From positions 1 to 64,000 of the forward strand of contig NZ_QQNH01000001.1 in assembly GCF_003345525.1 (NCBI RefSeq): a DNA stretch of 64,000 bases, written 5' to 3'. The notes under the pieces were generated by a model. The model did no database searches and was not told the DNA's origin. It saw nothing but the letters and a program-made list of their open reading frames with translations. The position numbers and the translations under genes were made by a program. Each line of letters starts with the position of its first letter. The stretch's first letter is position 1. Below are positions 17,174-25,585 of this stretch, in pieces. The DNA comes from Pelagibacterium lacus. GTDB taxonomy: Bacteria; Pseudomonadota; Alphaproteobacteria; Rhizobiales; Devosiaceae.

Positions 17174-18190
17174 TTAAGCGGATTTGCCGCTGACCGCCGC
17201 CTCGGTGAAGGTGGCCATGTTCTTGTGCAGGTGCAGGGCGGTCTTGCACAGGATGGCGGCGAGGGCGGCGCCCGTCCCCTCCCCCAGCCGCATGCCGAGG
17301 TCGAGCACCCCCGTCCGGCCCATGGCCTGAAGCGCCCGGGCATGGCCGGGCTCGGCCGAAAGATGGCCGAACAGGCAGTGGTCGATGGAACCGGGATGGA
17401 TGGCGTGGGCGATGGCGGCGGCGGCGGTGGCGACGAAGCCGTCAATGATCACCGGCACCTTCTGGTGGCGCGCCGAGATGATGGCGCCGAGCATGGCGGC
17501 GATTTCGCGCCCGCCCAGATTGGCGAGGATATCGAAGGGATCGTCGAGCCGTCCGGCATGGCGCTGCAGGGCGCGATCCACCGCCCCGGCCTTGCGCCGG
17601 AGGCCCTCGTCGTCGAGACCCGTGCCCCGGCCGACCCAATCGGCACCCGAGCCGCCGTAGAGCGCGGCATAGATGGCGGCGGCGACGGTGGTGTTGCCGA
17701 TGCCCATCTCGCCGATGCAGAGCAGATCGACATCGCCGGCGATGGCCTCCATGCCATAGGCGATGGTGGCGGCACAGGTGCGCTCATCCATGGCGGGGAC
17801 CACGGTGATGTCCCCGGTGGGCACTTCGAGCGCCAGCTCGAACACCCGCAAATTGATCTCGTGCAGGGCGCAGATCTGGGAAATCGCCGCGCCGCCCTTG
17901 GTGAAATTGGCCACCATCTGCTGGGTCACCGCGCGGGGAAAGGCGGAGACGCCCTGATCGGTCACCCCGTGATTGGCGGCGAAGATCGCCACCATGGGAT
18001 CGTCCATGGTGGGAACGGGCTTGCCCTGCCAGCGGGCGAGGAATTCGACGAGGCCTTCGAGCTGGCCGAGCGAACCGGCCGGCTTGGTGAGCACCTTGTC
18101 GCGCGCCCGCACCGCGGCTACCGCCTCCTCATTGCCATCGGGACCGAGCAGCAGAAGGTCCTGAAAATCGGCGAAGGCTTGGGCGGTCAT
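17174..18190 (-). CDS. cobT: Nicotinate-nucleotide--dimethylbenzimidazole phosphoribosyltransferase
   Basis: CobT activates 5,6-dimethylbenzimidazole to alpha-ribazole phosphate for the lower ligand of cobalamin (EC 2.4.2.21). The 338 residues show 'KPAGSLGQLEGLVEFLA', 'ANHGVTDQGVSAFP', 'GEMGIGNTTVAAA', 'GTGLDDEGL' and, near the C-terminus, 'DLGMRLGEGTGAAL' with the catalytic Glu. The start MTAQAFADF is chosen; the frame remains open upstream, through the divergent cobS region. It is divergent from cobS, which acts in the next step of nucleotide-loop assembly. No cobalamin riboswitch could be placed in the 64-base gap. Confidence 0.95.
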   Translation of the reverse strand: MTAQAFADFQDLLLLGPDGNEEAVAAVRARDKVLTKPAGSLGQLEGLVEFLARWQGKPVPTMDDPMVAIFAANHGVTDQGVSAFPRAVTQQMVANFTKGGAAISQICALHEINLRVFELALEVPTGDITVVPAMDERTCAATIAYGMEAIAGDVDLLCIGEMGIGNTTVAAAIYAALYGGSGADWVGRGTGLDDEGLRRKAGAVDRALQRHAGRLDDPFDILANLGGREIAAMLGAIISARHQKVPVIIDGFVATAAAAIAHAIHPGSIDHCLFGHLSAEPGHARALQAMGRTGVLDLGMRLGEGTGAALAAILCKTALHLHKNMATFTEAAVSGKSA

Positions 18191-18254
18191 GGTCGCTCCG
18201 GGATTCGGATGGTAAGGGGTTGGTTCTTGTGAGCCATCGAAAGGGAAAAGGCAA

Positions 18255-19079
18255 TTGAACCCGAGCGGCGCCGACCCCGAAAGCGACACGGCGGAAGCCG
18301 GACCCGGACGCGGCCCGGTGGCCGATTTCGTCATGGCGCTGCGGTTCTTCTCGCGCCTGCCAACGGGCTCGCGGCCCCATGAACGCCCCAGCCTCGAGCG
18401 CATCGCTCCCACCCTGCCCCTCGCCTCGCTGGCCATCGGGGCGCTGCCGGCCGGGGTGCTGATCGCGGCGCTGTGGGGCGGGTTGCCTCCGCTGTTCGCC
18501 GCCCTCCTCGCGGTGGCCGCCTCGGCCATGGTCACCGGGGCGATGAGCGAGGACGCGCTGGCCGACGCGGCGGACGGGCTGTTCGGCGGCTCCACCCCAG
18601 AGCGGCGGCTGGACATCCTCAAGGACAGCCGCCACGGCACCTATGGGGTGCTGGCCATCGTCCTCATGGTCGGGCTCAAAGCGACCGCTCTGGCCGCCAT
18701 CGCCGGCGCGGGGCCGCTGACCGCCGCGGGGCTGTGGCTGGCGGCGGGCGTGCTCGCCCGCTCGGGGGCCCTCTATCTCGCCTTCGCCCTCCCCCCGGCC
18801 CGCGCCAGCGGCGCGGCGGCGACGGCCGGGCGGCTGTCGCGGAACGCTTTCGCCCTCGGCGCCGTTGTGGCCCTCGCCATCGCCGCGCTGCTCGCCCTTC
18901 CCCTGGCCGCCCCCTGGGCCCTGCTGCTGGGCGCGGGGCTGGCCGGGCTGGTGCTCTGGGGCTGGACACGGCTTTGTGACCGGCTGGTGGGCGGGCAGAC
19001 GGGCGATCTCGTCGGTGCGGCGCAGGCGCTGGTTGAAATCACCATTCTGGCCACCTTTATGGGTATGGTCGTTCGATAA
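18255..19079 (+). CDS. cobS: Adenosylcobinamide-GDP ribazoletransferase
   Basis: CobS (CobV) joins adenosylcobinamide-GDP with alpha-ribazole (phosphate) to make cobalamin at the inner membrane (EC 2.7.8.26). The 274-residue protein is strongly hydrophobic with about six membrane helices. It has the acidic metal-binding signature 'SEDALADAADGLFGG' (about 97-111) followed by 'RLDILKDSRHGTYGV'. The start is a TTG at 18255 with a weak AAGG upstream; an ATG at 18333 is an alternative. It pairs with the divergent cobT. Confidence 0.93.
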   Translation: MNPSGADPESDTAEAGPGRGPVADFVMALRFFSRLPTGSRPHERPSLERIAPTLPLASLAIGALPAGVLIAALWGGLPPLFAALLAVAASAMVTGAMSEDALADAADGLFGGSTPERRLDILKDSRHGTYGVLAIVLMVGLKATALAAIAGAGPLTAAGLWLAAGVLARSGALYLAFALPPARASGAAATAGRLSRNAFALGAVVALAIAALLALPLAAPWALLLGAGLAGLVLWGWTRLCDRLVGGQTGDLVGAAQALVEITILATFMGMVVR

Positions 19080-19092
19080 GCCGGGATTGCAT

Positions 19093-19779
19093 ATGCTGTT
19101 CGTCGCCTTCGCCATTCTGATCGTGTTCGGCATCGCCCTCGCCATCAGCGCCGATTTCGGCGCGGTGATCGGGCTGACCCAGGACCAGACGGCGCGCGCC
19201 ATCCCGCTGGTGATCATCGGCACGCTGGTGGCCAGCGCCGTGGTTGGGCGCCGCCACCGGCTGGGCGAAATCGTCTCCGCCTTCGTCATCTGGCTGGCCA
19301 TCGGGACGGCGCTGGTGGTGGGCTATACCTATCGCGGCGACCTGCAACGCATGAGCCAGCGCGTGGTGGGCGCGCTGCAGCCGGGCGCCGCGGTGGTCGA
19401 TCCGCAGACGGGGAATGTCCATATCGCCCGCTCGTTCGGCGGCAGCTTCCGGGTCGACGCGGCGATCAACGGCACCAAGACCGACATGATCTTCGATACC
19501 GGCGCCAGCGCCGTGGTGCTGTCGTTCGCCGATGCCCGGGCCGCCGGGATCGACACCGGGGCGCTGCGCTTTTCCGTGCCCGTCCAGACCGCCAACGGCA
19601 CAGGACGGGCGGCGCCGATCCGCATCGAGCGCCTGCAAGTGGGCAATATCGTGCGCGAGAACGTGCGCGCCTTCATCGTCGAGGACAATGCGCTGGAGAC
19701 CTCGCTGCTCGGCATGACCTTCCTCGAGACCCTGTCGCGCTACACGGTCAGCCAGGATTCGCTGGAACTGCACGATTAG
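19093..19779 (+). CDS. Membrane-anchored retropepsin-like aspartic protease (TIGR02281-type)
   Basis: The 228-residue protein has three N-terminal membrane helices (about 2-20, 36-52, 62-79). A retropepsin-like domain (about 115-228) carries the single active-site motif F-D135-T-G-A-S, an 'RAAPIRIERLQVG' strand and a hydrophobic 'SLLGMTFLETL' flap-like end. Such proteases work as dimers; the orientation predicts a periplasmic catalytic domain. Its substrate is unknown. It begins 14 bases after the cobS stop and may share its mRNA. Confidence 0.88.
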   Translation: MLFVAFAILIVFGIALAISADFGAVIGLTQDQTARAIPLVIIGTLVASAVVGRRHRLGEIVSAFVIWLAIGTALVVGYTYRGDLQRMSQRVVGALQPGAAVVDPQTGNVHIARSFGGSFRVDAAINGTKTDMIFDTGASAVVLSFADARAAGIDTGALRFSVPVQTANGTGRAAPIRIERLQVGNIVRENVRAFIVEDNALETSLLGMTFLETLSRYTVSQDSLELHD

Positions 19780-19780
19780 G

Positions 19781-19827
19781 CGTGCTTCCAGCAAAAGTGG
19801 ACACCACTTTTGCGGTTCGGAAGCGCG
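19781..19827. repeat. Rhizobial palindromic intergenic element, likely bidirectional terminator
   Basis: The core palindrome has arms CAAAAGTGG and CCACTTTTG around ACA (19792-19812), flanked by partly complementary GCTTCC and GGAAGC. This sequence type is repeated in many rhizobial genomes (general knowledge). It sits exactly between the stops of two convergent genes, the protease and dusA, and could fold in either transcript. Confidence 0.75.
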
Positions 19828-19842
19828 ACCCGGCAGGACCGC

Positions 19843-20862
19843 TCAGGCGACCCGCGCCGCCATGCGATCGATGGCGGCGAAGGCGGCGGCGATCACTTCG
19901 GGGCCGGCGCCGGGCCGGCACGCCTCGACCGAGAGGATCTGGCGGAAGCGCCGGGCGCCGGGCAGGCCATTGGCCAGCCCGAGCATGTGGCGGGTGATCT
20001 GATTGAGGCGCACGCCCCTGCCCCGCTGCTGTTCGGCATAGGCGGTCATCGCCGCCTCGATGTCGGCGAGAGTCGCGGGCGCGGCGGGGTCGCCGAAGAT
20101 CGCGCGATCGACCTCGGCGAGGATCATCGGCTCGTGATAGGCGGCGCGGCCCAGCATCACCCCATCGAGGCGATCGAGATGGGTGACAGCCTCGGCGAGC
20201 GATTTGATGCCGCCATTGAGGAACACGGGAACATCGCCCAGGCGCTGCTTGAGGCGATGGACGCGGCCGTAATCGAGGGGCGGGATATCGCGGTTTTCCT
20301 TGGGCGACAGCCCCTTGAGCCAGGCTTTTCGCGCATGGACGTAGAGGGCCGCGATGCCGGTGGGCAAGATGGTGTCGACGAAGCGGTCGAGATCGGCCTC
20401 GCTGTCCTGATCGTCGATGCCGATGCGGCATTTGACGGTGACCGGCGTATCGGTCGCCTCGCGCATGGCGGCGAGGCATCGGGCGACCAGATCGGGCTCG
20501 GCCATGAGGCAGGCCCCGAACTTGCCCGACTGCACGCGATCGGACGGGCAGCCGACATTGAGGTTGATCTCGTCATAGCCGAACCGGTCGCAGATCGCCA
20601 CCGCCGCGGCCAGTTCGCGCGGGTCCGACCCGCCCAGCTGCACCGCCACGGGATGTTCGCTGTCGTCATATCCCAGCAACCGCTCCACATCCCCATGCAC
20701 CAGCGCCGCGCTGGTCACCATCTCGGTAAACAGCAACGCTCGCCCGGTGAGCTGCCGATGCAGATACCGGCAATGGCGGTCGGTCCAATCCATCATGGGG
20801 GCAATGGACAACCTACGCGCTTGGTTTATAACGTTTTTTTTAGTATCTTCAATGTGTTGCAC
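19843..20862 (-). CDS. dusA: tRNA-dihydrouridine(20/20a) synthase
   Basis: DusA reduces uridines 20/20a in the tRNA D-loop using FMN and NADPH. Diagnostic segments are 'APMMDWTDRHCRYL' at the N-terminus, 'QLGGSDP', 'INLNVGCPSDRVQSGKFGA' with the catalytic Cys, 'CRIGIDD' and the phosphate-binding 'FLNGGIKSL'. Native proteins usually start a few residues before RLSIAPMMD. Here no ATG exists there, and the 5' codons come from the AT-rich island DNA. A GTG at 20862 is proposed; a TTG at 20898 or 20811 is also possible. The 5' end of dusA is a known integration site, which fits the divergent integrase. Confidence 0.93.
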   Translation of the reverse strand: MQHIEDTKKNVINQARRLSIAPMMDWTDRHCRYLHRQLTGRALLFTEMVTSAALVHGDVERLLGYDDSEHPVAVQLGGSDPRELAAAVAICDRFGYDEINLNVGCPSDRVQSGKFGACLMAEPDLVARCLAAMREATDTPVTVKCRIGIDDQDSEADLDRFVDTILPTGIAALYVHARKAWLKGLSPKENRDIPPLDYGRVHRLKQRLGDVPVFLNGGIKSLAEAVTHLDRLDGVMLGRAAYHEPMILAEVDRAIFGDPAAPATLADIEAAMTAYAEQQRGRGVRLNQITRHMLGLANGLPGARRFRQILSVEACRPGAGPEVIAAAFAAIDRMAARVA

Positions 20863-20948
20863 GATGGCGTGTGCACTCCATTTTGCGACCAGATTCAACC
20901 CAATTCGCCATGTTTCTATCTTTCATTGCACACGTAACGCACACGAAA

Positions 20949-21712
20949 ATGGCCACACTGACGAAACTTCCATCCGGCTCCTGGCGCGCCCAAGTGCGAC
21001 GCAAGGGAAAATATGCCAGCGAGACTTTCTTGCGCCGCGGCGACGCCGAGACGTGGGCACGCAAAGTCGAGCACAGGATCGATCGTGGCGAACCTATACT
21101 ATGCGATCCCGAGACCACCAAGACTTTCGCTGGCCTCATCGAACTCCATCGTAGCGACCTGGCGGAGGTGGGAAAGACGTTCGGACGTTCCAAGGCGGCA
21201 AGTCTCGATTTTCTTTCCGATCGGCTGGGCACGCTGCGGTCGTCAGAACTTGATCGTGAGCGCATTATTGAGTTCGGCAAGGAACGCGCCAAAGGGGGCG
21301 CGGGACCGGTCACGCTCTCCATCGATATCGGCTACATCAAGATTATTCTCGCTCATGCCGCAGCCGTTCACGGCGTGGTCCTGTCCACCGAAGGTATCGA
21401 TCGGGCGCGCATTGCGCTGGGCAGACTCGACCTGGTTGGCAGGAGCAATGAAAGAGACCGCAGGCCGATCGAGGGCGAACTCAGGAAAATCATCACGACC
21501 CTCGAAACCAACCCCTATCAGAAGATATCCGTCGCACGCATAATCCGTTTTGCCATCGCCACTGCGATGCGGCAGGACGAAATCTGCCACGCCCGATGGG
21601 AGGATTACGATCCATTCTCCAAAATGCTCTTGATCCGAGACCGTAAGGACCCACGCCGAAAAGCCGGGAACGATCAGCGGATTCCACTGCTCAGCGTGTC
21701 GGGCTACGACCC
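20949..21712 (+). pseudogene. Tyrosine recombinase/integrase, 3'-truncated
   Basis: The frame begins MATLTKLPSGSWRAQVRRKG, typical of dusA-associated phage-type integrases. It runs about 255 codons through the core-binding domain (about 60-150) into the catalytic domain, where the first catalytic Arg is visible in '[16 protein letters not shown]'. It then breaks inside the catalytic domain at about 21712. The IS3-type remnant starts there, so the H-x-x-R box and the nucleophilic Tyr are missing and the protein should be inactive. It is oriented divergently from dusA, as expected for an integrase beside its attachment site. Base composition is less GC-rich than the flanks. Confidence 0.85.
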
Positions 21713-22240
21713 TGACGTTGCCCCCATCTTTTATCCAGCGTGACGTAGACTCCGGTGGTTGTTTTGGCCGTGCTGAGCCTGGTGGAAGACGGGGGCTGGC
21801 GTGGAGCTGGCCATTGAGCGCAGCGCCAGATCCCGTCGTGGGGTCAAGGTGGTTGCGTATTCGGCTGGGGTGAGCCAAGCCCAGCCGCGAATGTGGGCGA
21901 TTTCCATTGTAGTCGGCCCGCCATTCTCGAAGGGCAATGCGGGCGTAGGAGAGGCTCTGGAACAGGGTCTCGTTGAGCATCTCGTCCCTGAGCCTGCCAT
22001 TGAACGATTCAATGAACGCGTTCTGCATCGGTTTTCCCGGTGCGATGTAATGCCAATCGATCTTGTGCCGGTCGACAAAGCCCAGGATGGCATTGGAGGT
22101 GAACTCGGTGCCGTTGTCGCTGACAATCATCTTCGGCTTGCCCCGTGCCGCCATGATCGTTTCGAGCTCTCGGGCAACCCGCAGCCCTGAGAGGGATGTA
22201 TCGGCGATGAGCGCCAGGCATTCCCGGGTGGCCTCGTCAG
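21713..22240 (-). mobile_element. IS3-family insertion sequence remnant
   Basis: One terminal inverted repeat is visible at the left (TGACGTTGCCCCC from 21713) directly inside the integrase frame. The other end is missing: similarity stops at about 22240, where an SDR gene fragment begins. Only the 3' half of the transposase gene remains, so the copy cannot move. It is an old, partly deleted insertion. Confidence 0.8.
21731..22240 (-). pseudogene. IS3-family transposase OrfB, 5'-truncated and frameshifted
   Basis: The minus strand codes for the C-terminal part of a DDE integrase-core transposase. '[18 protein letters not shown]' leads into '[17 protein letters not shown]' (second catalytic Asp) and '[19 protein letters not shown]' (catalytic Glu). 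After 'NRPHSRLG' the matching sequence continues in another frame ('[19 protein letters not shown]...' to 'SLRHAG'), which reveals a frameshift near 21880-21890. The N-terminal half and OrfA are absent. Confidence 0.82.
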
Positions 22241-22299
22241 CATCCGCCTATATGACCGGCTCGATCGTCGCCGTGGACGGAGGCTATACATGTCTGTAG
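22231..22299 (+). pseudogene. C-terminal remnant of a short-chain dehydrogenase gene
   Basis: The last 22 codons before the TAG at 22297 read '[20 protein letters not shown]'. This is the standard C-terminal strand of classical SDRs (S-x-Y-x-T-G-x-x-x-x-V-D-G-G). The rest of the gene is replaced by the IS3 remnant. The stop overlaps the start of the aldolase gene (ATG at 22290). The SDR was therefore originally the gene upstream of the aldolase in the same operon and translationally coupled to it. Confidence 0.75.
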
Positions 22300-22952
22300 C
22301 GCCAGCAGCTTCCCAAGGTTCCCTCGATCCGCGCAACGCGATAATCGATGCCTGCCGGGCGATGAACAGATCGGGCATCAACCAGGGCACGTCGGGCAAT
22401 ATCTCGATGCGCCATGGCGAGGGCATGCTGATCACGCCAACCTCCATGCCGTACGACGACCTGGTCGACAGCGACATCGTCTGGATGGGGTTCGATGGCT
22501 CGGTCGAGGGCACGCGCCGCCCGTCTTCGGAATGGCGGTTCCATCTCGACATTCTGAAGGCGCGTCCCGAAGTCCAGGTCGTCGTGCATGCGCACCCGAC
22601 CGCCTGCACCACGCTGTCGATCATGCGCAAGGACATCCCGCCGCTGCACTACATGATCGCCATCTGCGGCGGTCACGACATCCGCTGTGCGCCATACGCG
22701 ACCTTCGGCACCGCGGAGCTGTCTCGCAACGCGCTCGCCGCATTAGAGGGCCGGTCCGCCTGCCTTCTCGCCCACCATGGCATGATTGCCACCGGCAGTT
22801 CGCTGGACCAGGCCATGTGGCGCGCGGTGGAGGTGGAGACGCTGGCCAAACAATATCTGGGTTGCCTGCCATTCGGAGAGCCGCCGCTGCTCAGCGAAGA
22901 GGAAATCCAGAACGTCATCGCCCGCATGGCCGGATACGGCCACGGAGATTAG
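22290..22952 (+). CDS. Class II aldolase/adducin family protein (L-fuculose-phosphate aldolase-like)
   Basis: The 220-residue protein matches the zinc-dependent aldolase family that cleaves sugar phosphates such as L-fuculose-1-P or L-ribulose-5-P relatives. It shows 'GINQGTSGNISMR' (phosphate and backbone site, about 29-41), the acidic Glu in 'SSEWRFHLDI' and the metal His pair in 'VVHAHPTACTTLS'. The third His ligand lies in 'CLLAHHGMIATG'. Exact substrate is open; decarboxylases and epimerases share the fold. It is the first intact gene of the catabolic operon and starts inside the stop region of the destroyed SDR. Confidence 0.85.
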   Translation: MSVAPAASQGSLDPRNAIIDACRAMNRSGINQGTSGNISMRHGEGMLITPTSMPYDDLVDSDIVWMGFDGSVEGTRRPSSEWRFHLDILKARPEVQVVVHAHPTACTTLSIMRKDIPPLHYMIAICGGHDIRCAPYATFGTAELSRNALAALEGRSACLLAHHGMIATGSSLDQAMWRAVEVETLAKQYLGCLPFGEPPLLSEEEIQNVIARMAGYGHGD

Positions 22953-22996
22953 ACGCCGGGAAATCGGCAATTTTCTGATGCTTAGAGGAGGATCAA

Positions 22997-23998
22997 ATGC
23001 ATCAACGTCGTTACACTACGCTTGGTATGCTGGCGGCTTCGGTTGCCCTCAACGCCATGGCAACGGCCATGGTCAACGCCCAGGAAGCCAGCACCCATTC
23101 GCTGGAAGGCAAAGTGATCGGGGTGACCGTCATCGGCACCGATCACCATTGGGACCTGATGGCTTATCGCGGTCAGATCGATCAGCTGGAGGAGCTTGGC
23201 GCCGAAGTGATCGCGCTTGACGCGGGCCGCAACGACCAGACCCAGATCAGCCAGATCCAGACCCTTATCGCCCAGCAGCCCGACGCGATCCTGGAACAGC
23301 TCGGCAATATCGACGTGCTCGACCCCTGGCTCCAGCGCATCACCGACGCTGGCATCCCGCTCTTTACCGTCGACACGTCCACGCCGCACGCCATCAACAA
23401 CACGACATCGAACAACTACAATATCGGTGCCGAGCTGGCCCTGCAGATGATGCAGGACATGGGTGCCGAGGGCAAGATCGCGGTGTTCAACGGCTTCCAG
23501 TCGGTGCCGGTCTGCAAGATCCGCTACGACCAGCTGATGTATGTGCTGGAATCCTACCCTAATGTCGAGGTGATCCAGCCCGAACTGCGCGACGTCATTC
23601 CCAACACCGTGCAGCAGGCTTATTCCGACACCAATGACGTGCTGACCCAGCATGGCCCGGACAGCGGCCTCAAGGCGATCTGGGCCTGCTGGGACGTGCC
23701 GACCATCGGCGCCAGCCAGGCGATCAGCGATGCCGGTCGTACCGACGTCAAGGCCTATGGCGTGGATGGCAGCCCCGAATTCGTGGAAATGGTCGCCGAT
23801 CCCGATAGCCCCGCCGGCGCGGTGGTTGCCCAGCAGCCCTATGAAATCGGCCGCCAGGCAGCGCGCAACGTGGCCGCTTACCTCAATGGCGAAGACGTGC
23901 CGCCCTTTACCTTCGTGTCGGCCGTTCTGATCAACAAGCAGAACGCCGGCGAAGTGGCCGGACCGTTCCTGCCCCAAGCCGGAGATGGCGCGCAGTAA
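22997..23998 (+). CDS. Sugar-type ABC transporter substrate-binding protein
   Basis: The 333-residue protein has a signal peptide (about 1-29, ending VNAQ) and a periplasmic-binding-protein-like domain of the ribose/galactose type (Peripla_BP_4). Motifs are 'VIGVTVIGTDHHWDLMAYRG', 'QTLIAQQPDAILEQLGN', 'DAGIPLFTVDTSTP' and 'AYGVDGSPEFVEMV'. It should capture the operon's substrate in the periplasm. The binding pocket cannot be read well enough to name it: a sugar, polyol or autoinducer-like compound would all fit. A strong ribosome site (GGAGGATC) precedes the ATG. Confidence 0.88.
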   Translation: MHQRRYTTLGMLAASVALNAMATAMVNAQEASTHSLEGKVIGVTVIGTDHHWDLMAYRGQIDQLEELGAEVIALDAGRNDQTQISQIQTLIAQQPDAILEQLGNIDVLDPWLQRITDAGIPLFTVDTSTPHAINNTTSNNYNIGAELALQMMQDMGAEGKIAVFNGFQSVPVCKIRYDQLMYVLESYPNVEVIQPELRDVIPNTVQQAYSDTNDVLTQHGPDSGLKAIWACWDVPTIGASQAISDAGRTDVKAYGVDGSPEFVEMVADPDSPAGAVVAQQPYEIGRQAARNVAAYLNGEDVPPFTFVSAVLINKQNAGEVAGPFLPQAGDGAQ

Positions 23999-24014
23999 GG
24001 CGTAGCGGAAACAC

Positions 24015-24040
24015 GTGCCGCCCCCCTTCCGGGGCGGCAC
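24015..24040 (+). other. Intercistronic stem-loop after the binding-protein gene
   Basis: A perfect 10-bp stem, GTGCCGCCCC / GGGGCGGCAC, with a CCTTCC loop lies between the binding-protein and ATPase genes. There is no T-run. Such hairpins commonly protect the upstream message, raising binding-protein level relative to the membrane components; that role is inferred. Confidence 0.6.
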
Positions 24041-24070
24041 GATGCAATTGCTGTTCGCAAGGAGGAGTCG

Positions 24071-25585
24071 ATGACGCAGGCCGCCATCGAAATGCACGGC
24101 GTCAACAAAACTTTCGGCCCTGTAAGGGCGCTGATGGACGCAAACCTGGTTGTTCATCCGGGAACGATACACGGGCTCGTCGGCCAGAACGGCGCAGGCA
24201 AGTCGACCATCATCAAGGTCCTGGCCGGCATCTACAAACGCGACAGCGGCACGGTCAGGGTCCATGGCCAGGAACTCGACGCCATCACGCCGGCCGCCAT
24301 CGAGGCTTGCGGTGTCCATTTCATCCATCAGGATCGGCTGCTGGTTCCCACCGCCACGGTGGCCGAAGCCATCTTCCTGCGCAACGAGCCGCATATCGGG
24401 CCCTTCATCAACTATCGGCAGATGAACAAGCGCGCCACCGAACTGCTCAAGCGGTATTTCGATCTCGACCTCGACCCCAGGACACTGATCTCCGAGCTGT
24501 CGACCGCCAAGCAGAAGATCGTGCAGATTACCCGGGCGCTGGCGAACGACGCCAAGGTGCTGGTGCTCGACGAACCCACTGCGGCGTTGGTCAGCAAGGA
24601 AGTATCCAGCCTTTTTGCCGTATTGCGGCGCCTCAAGGCCGATAATCTCGCCATCATTTTCATCTCCCACTACATGTCGGAGATCGATGAAATTTGCGAC
24701 GTCGTCACTGTTCTGCGCAATGGCAGCGATGTCGGCGTCGTCACCCCTGCCGAGGCGGGGATCGAGGCCATCGTCCAGATGATGACCAACCGCGACACGT
24801 CGGAAATGTATCCGCGTCGCGATGTGACCATCGGCGAACCCGTTCTTTCGGTGAACGGCCTCACCCTTGCCGGGCATTTCCGCGACGTTTCTCTCGAAGT
24901 GCGGGCCGGTGAAATTTTGGGCATTACCGGCCTGTTGGGTTCCGGCGACAAGGAATTGGTCAGCACGCTGTTCGGTCAATCGGTCCCGGACCGCGGAGAA
25001 ATCGTGCTCAACGGCAAGCCGGTATCGTTCCGCAGTCCGGTCCAAGCCGTGCGTCATGGCATTGCCAAGATACCCGAAGACCGACGTGCCCACGGCGTGG
25101 CAACCGGGCTTTCAGTGGGCGAAAACATTGCACTGGCCTCGCTCGACCAAATGTCCGGATGGGGTTTCGTCAATACGCGCACCGAAGCGGCCAAGACCGA
25201 AGCGCTGATCAAGGAACTGGGCATCAAGACGCCCGACCGCCACACCATGGTCAAAAACCTTTCGGGGGGCAACCAGCAGAAGGTCGTCGTTGCCAAATGG
25301 CTGTCCTGCGACAGTCAGGTCTACCTGCTCGACGAGCCCACGGTTGCCGTGGACGTCGGGGCGAAAGTGGAAATCTACAATCTGATGAATCGCCTCGCTT
25401 CGGAAGGCAAGGCGCTGATTTTCCTTTCGAGCGACCTGGAGGAGATCGTCGAGATGTGTGACCGCGTGCTGGTGATCTACCGAGGCGCGCTGATCGGCGA
25501 ATACCAGCGCGGTGAGATCGATGCCGACCGGCTCCTGGCCGCCGCTTCCGGCGCACAAATGGAACAGGAAGGCAGGAGCGCATGA
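24071..25585 (+). CDS. Sugar ABC transporter ATP-binding protein (two-domain, RbsA/MglA type)
   Basis: The 504-residue ATPase has two ABC cassettes. The first has Walker A 'GQNGAGKST' (about 38-46), a signature replaced by 'ISELSTAKQKIVQI' and Walker B 'VLVLDEPTAAL'. The second has a degenerate Walker A 'GLLGSGDKELVS', an intact signature 'LSGGNQQKVVVAKWL' and Walker B 'VYLLDEPTVAVD'. This asymmetry is normal for the carbohydrate uptake transporter-2 (CUT2) class. It has an AAGGAGGAG ribosome site, and its stop overlaps the next permease start as ATGA. Confidence 0.92.
   Translation: MTQAAIEMHGVNKTFGPVRALMDANLVVHPGTIHGLVGQNGAGKSTIIKVLAGIYKRDSGTVRVHGQELDAITPAAIEACGVHFIHQDRLLVPTATVAEAIFLRNEPHIGPFINYRQMNKRATELLKRYFDLDLDPRTLISELSTAKQKIVQITRALANDAKVLVLDEPTAALVSKEVSSLFAVLRRLKADNLAIIFISHYMSEIDEICDVVTVLRNGSDVGVVTPAEAGIEAIVQMMTNRDTSEMYPRRDVTIGEPVLSVNGLTLAGHFRDVSLEVRAGEILGITGLLGSGDKELVSTLFGQSVPDRGEIVLNGKPVSFRSPVQAVRHGIAKIPEDRRAHGVATGLSVGENIALASLDQMSGWGFVNTRTEAAKTEALIKELGIKTPDRHTMVKNLSGGNQQKVVVAKWLSCDSQVYLLDEPTVAVDVGAKVEIYNLMNRLASEGKALIFLSSDLEEIVEMCDRVLVIYRGALIGEYQRGEIDADRLLAAASGAQMEQEGRSA

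Noticed and set aside
18191-18254. Possible cobalamin riboswitch between cobT and cobS
   Set aside because: The gap is only 64 bases and no B12-box-like sequence was recognised.
22982-25093. A 703-codon minus-strand frame opposite the ABC transporter genes
   Set aside because: Shadow of the binding-protein and ATPase genes.
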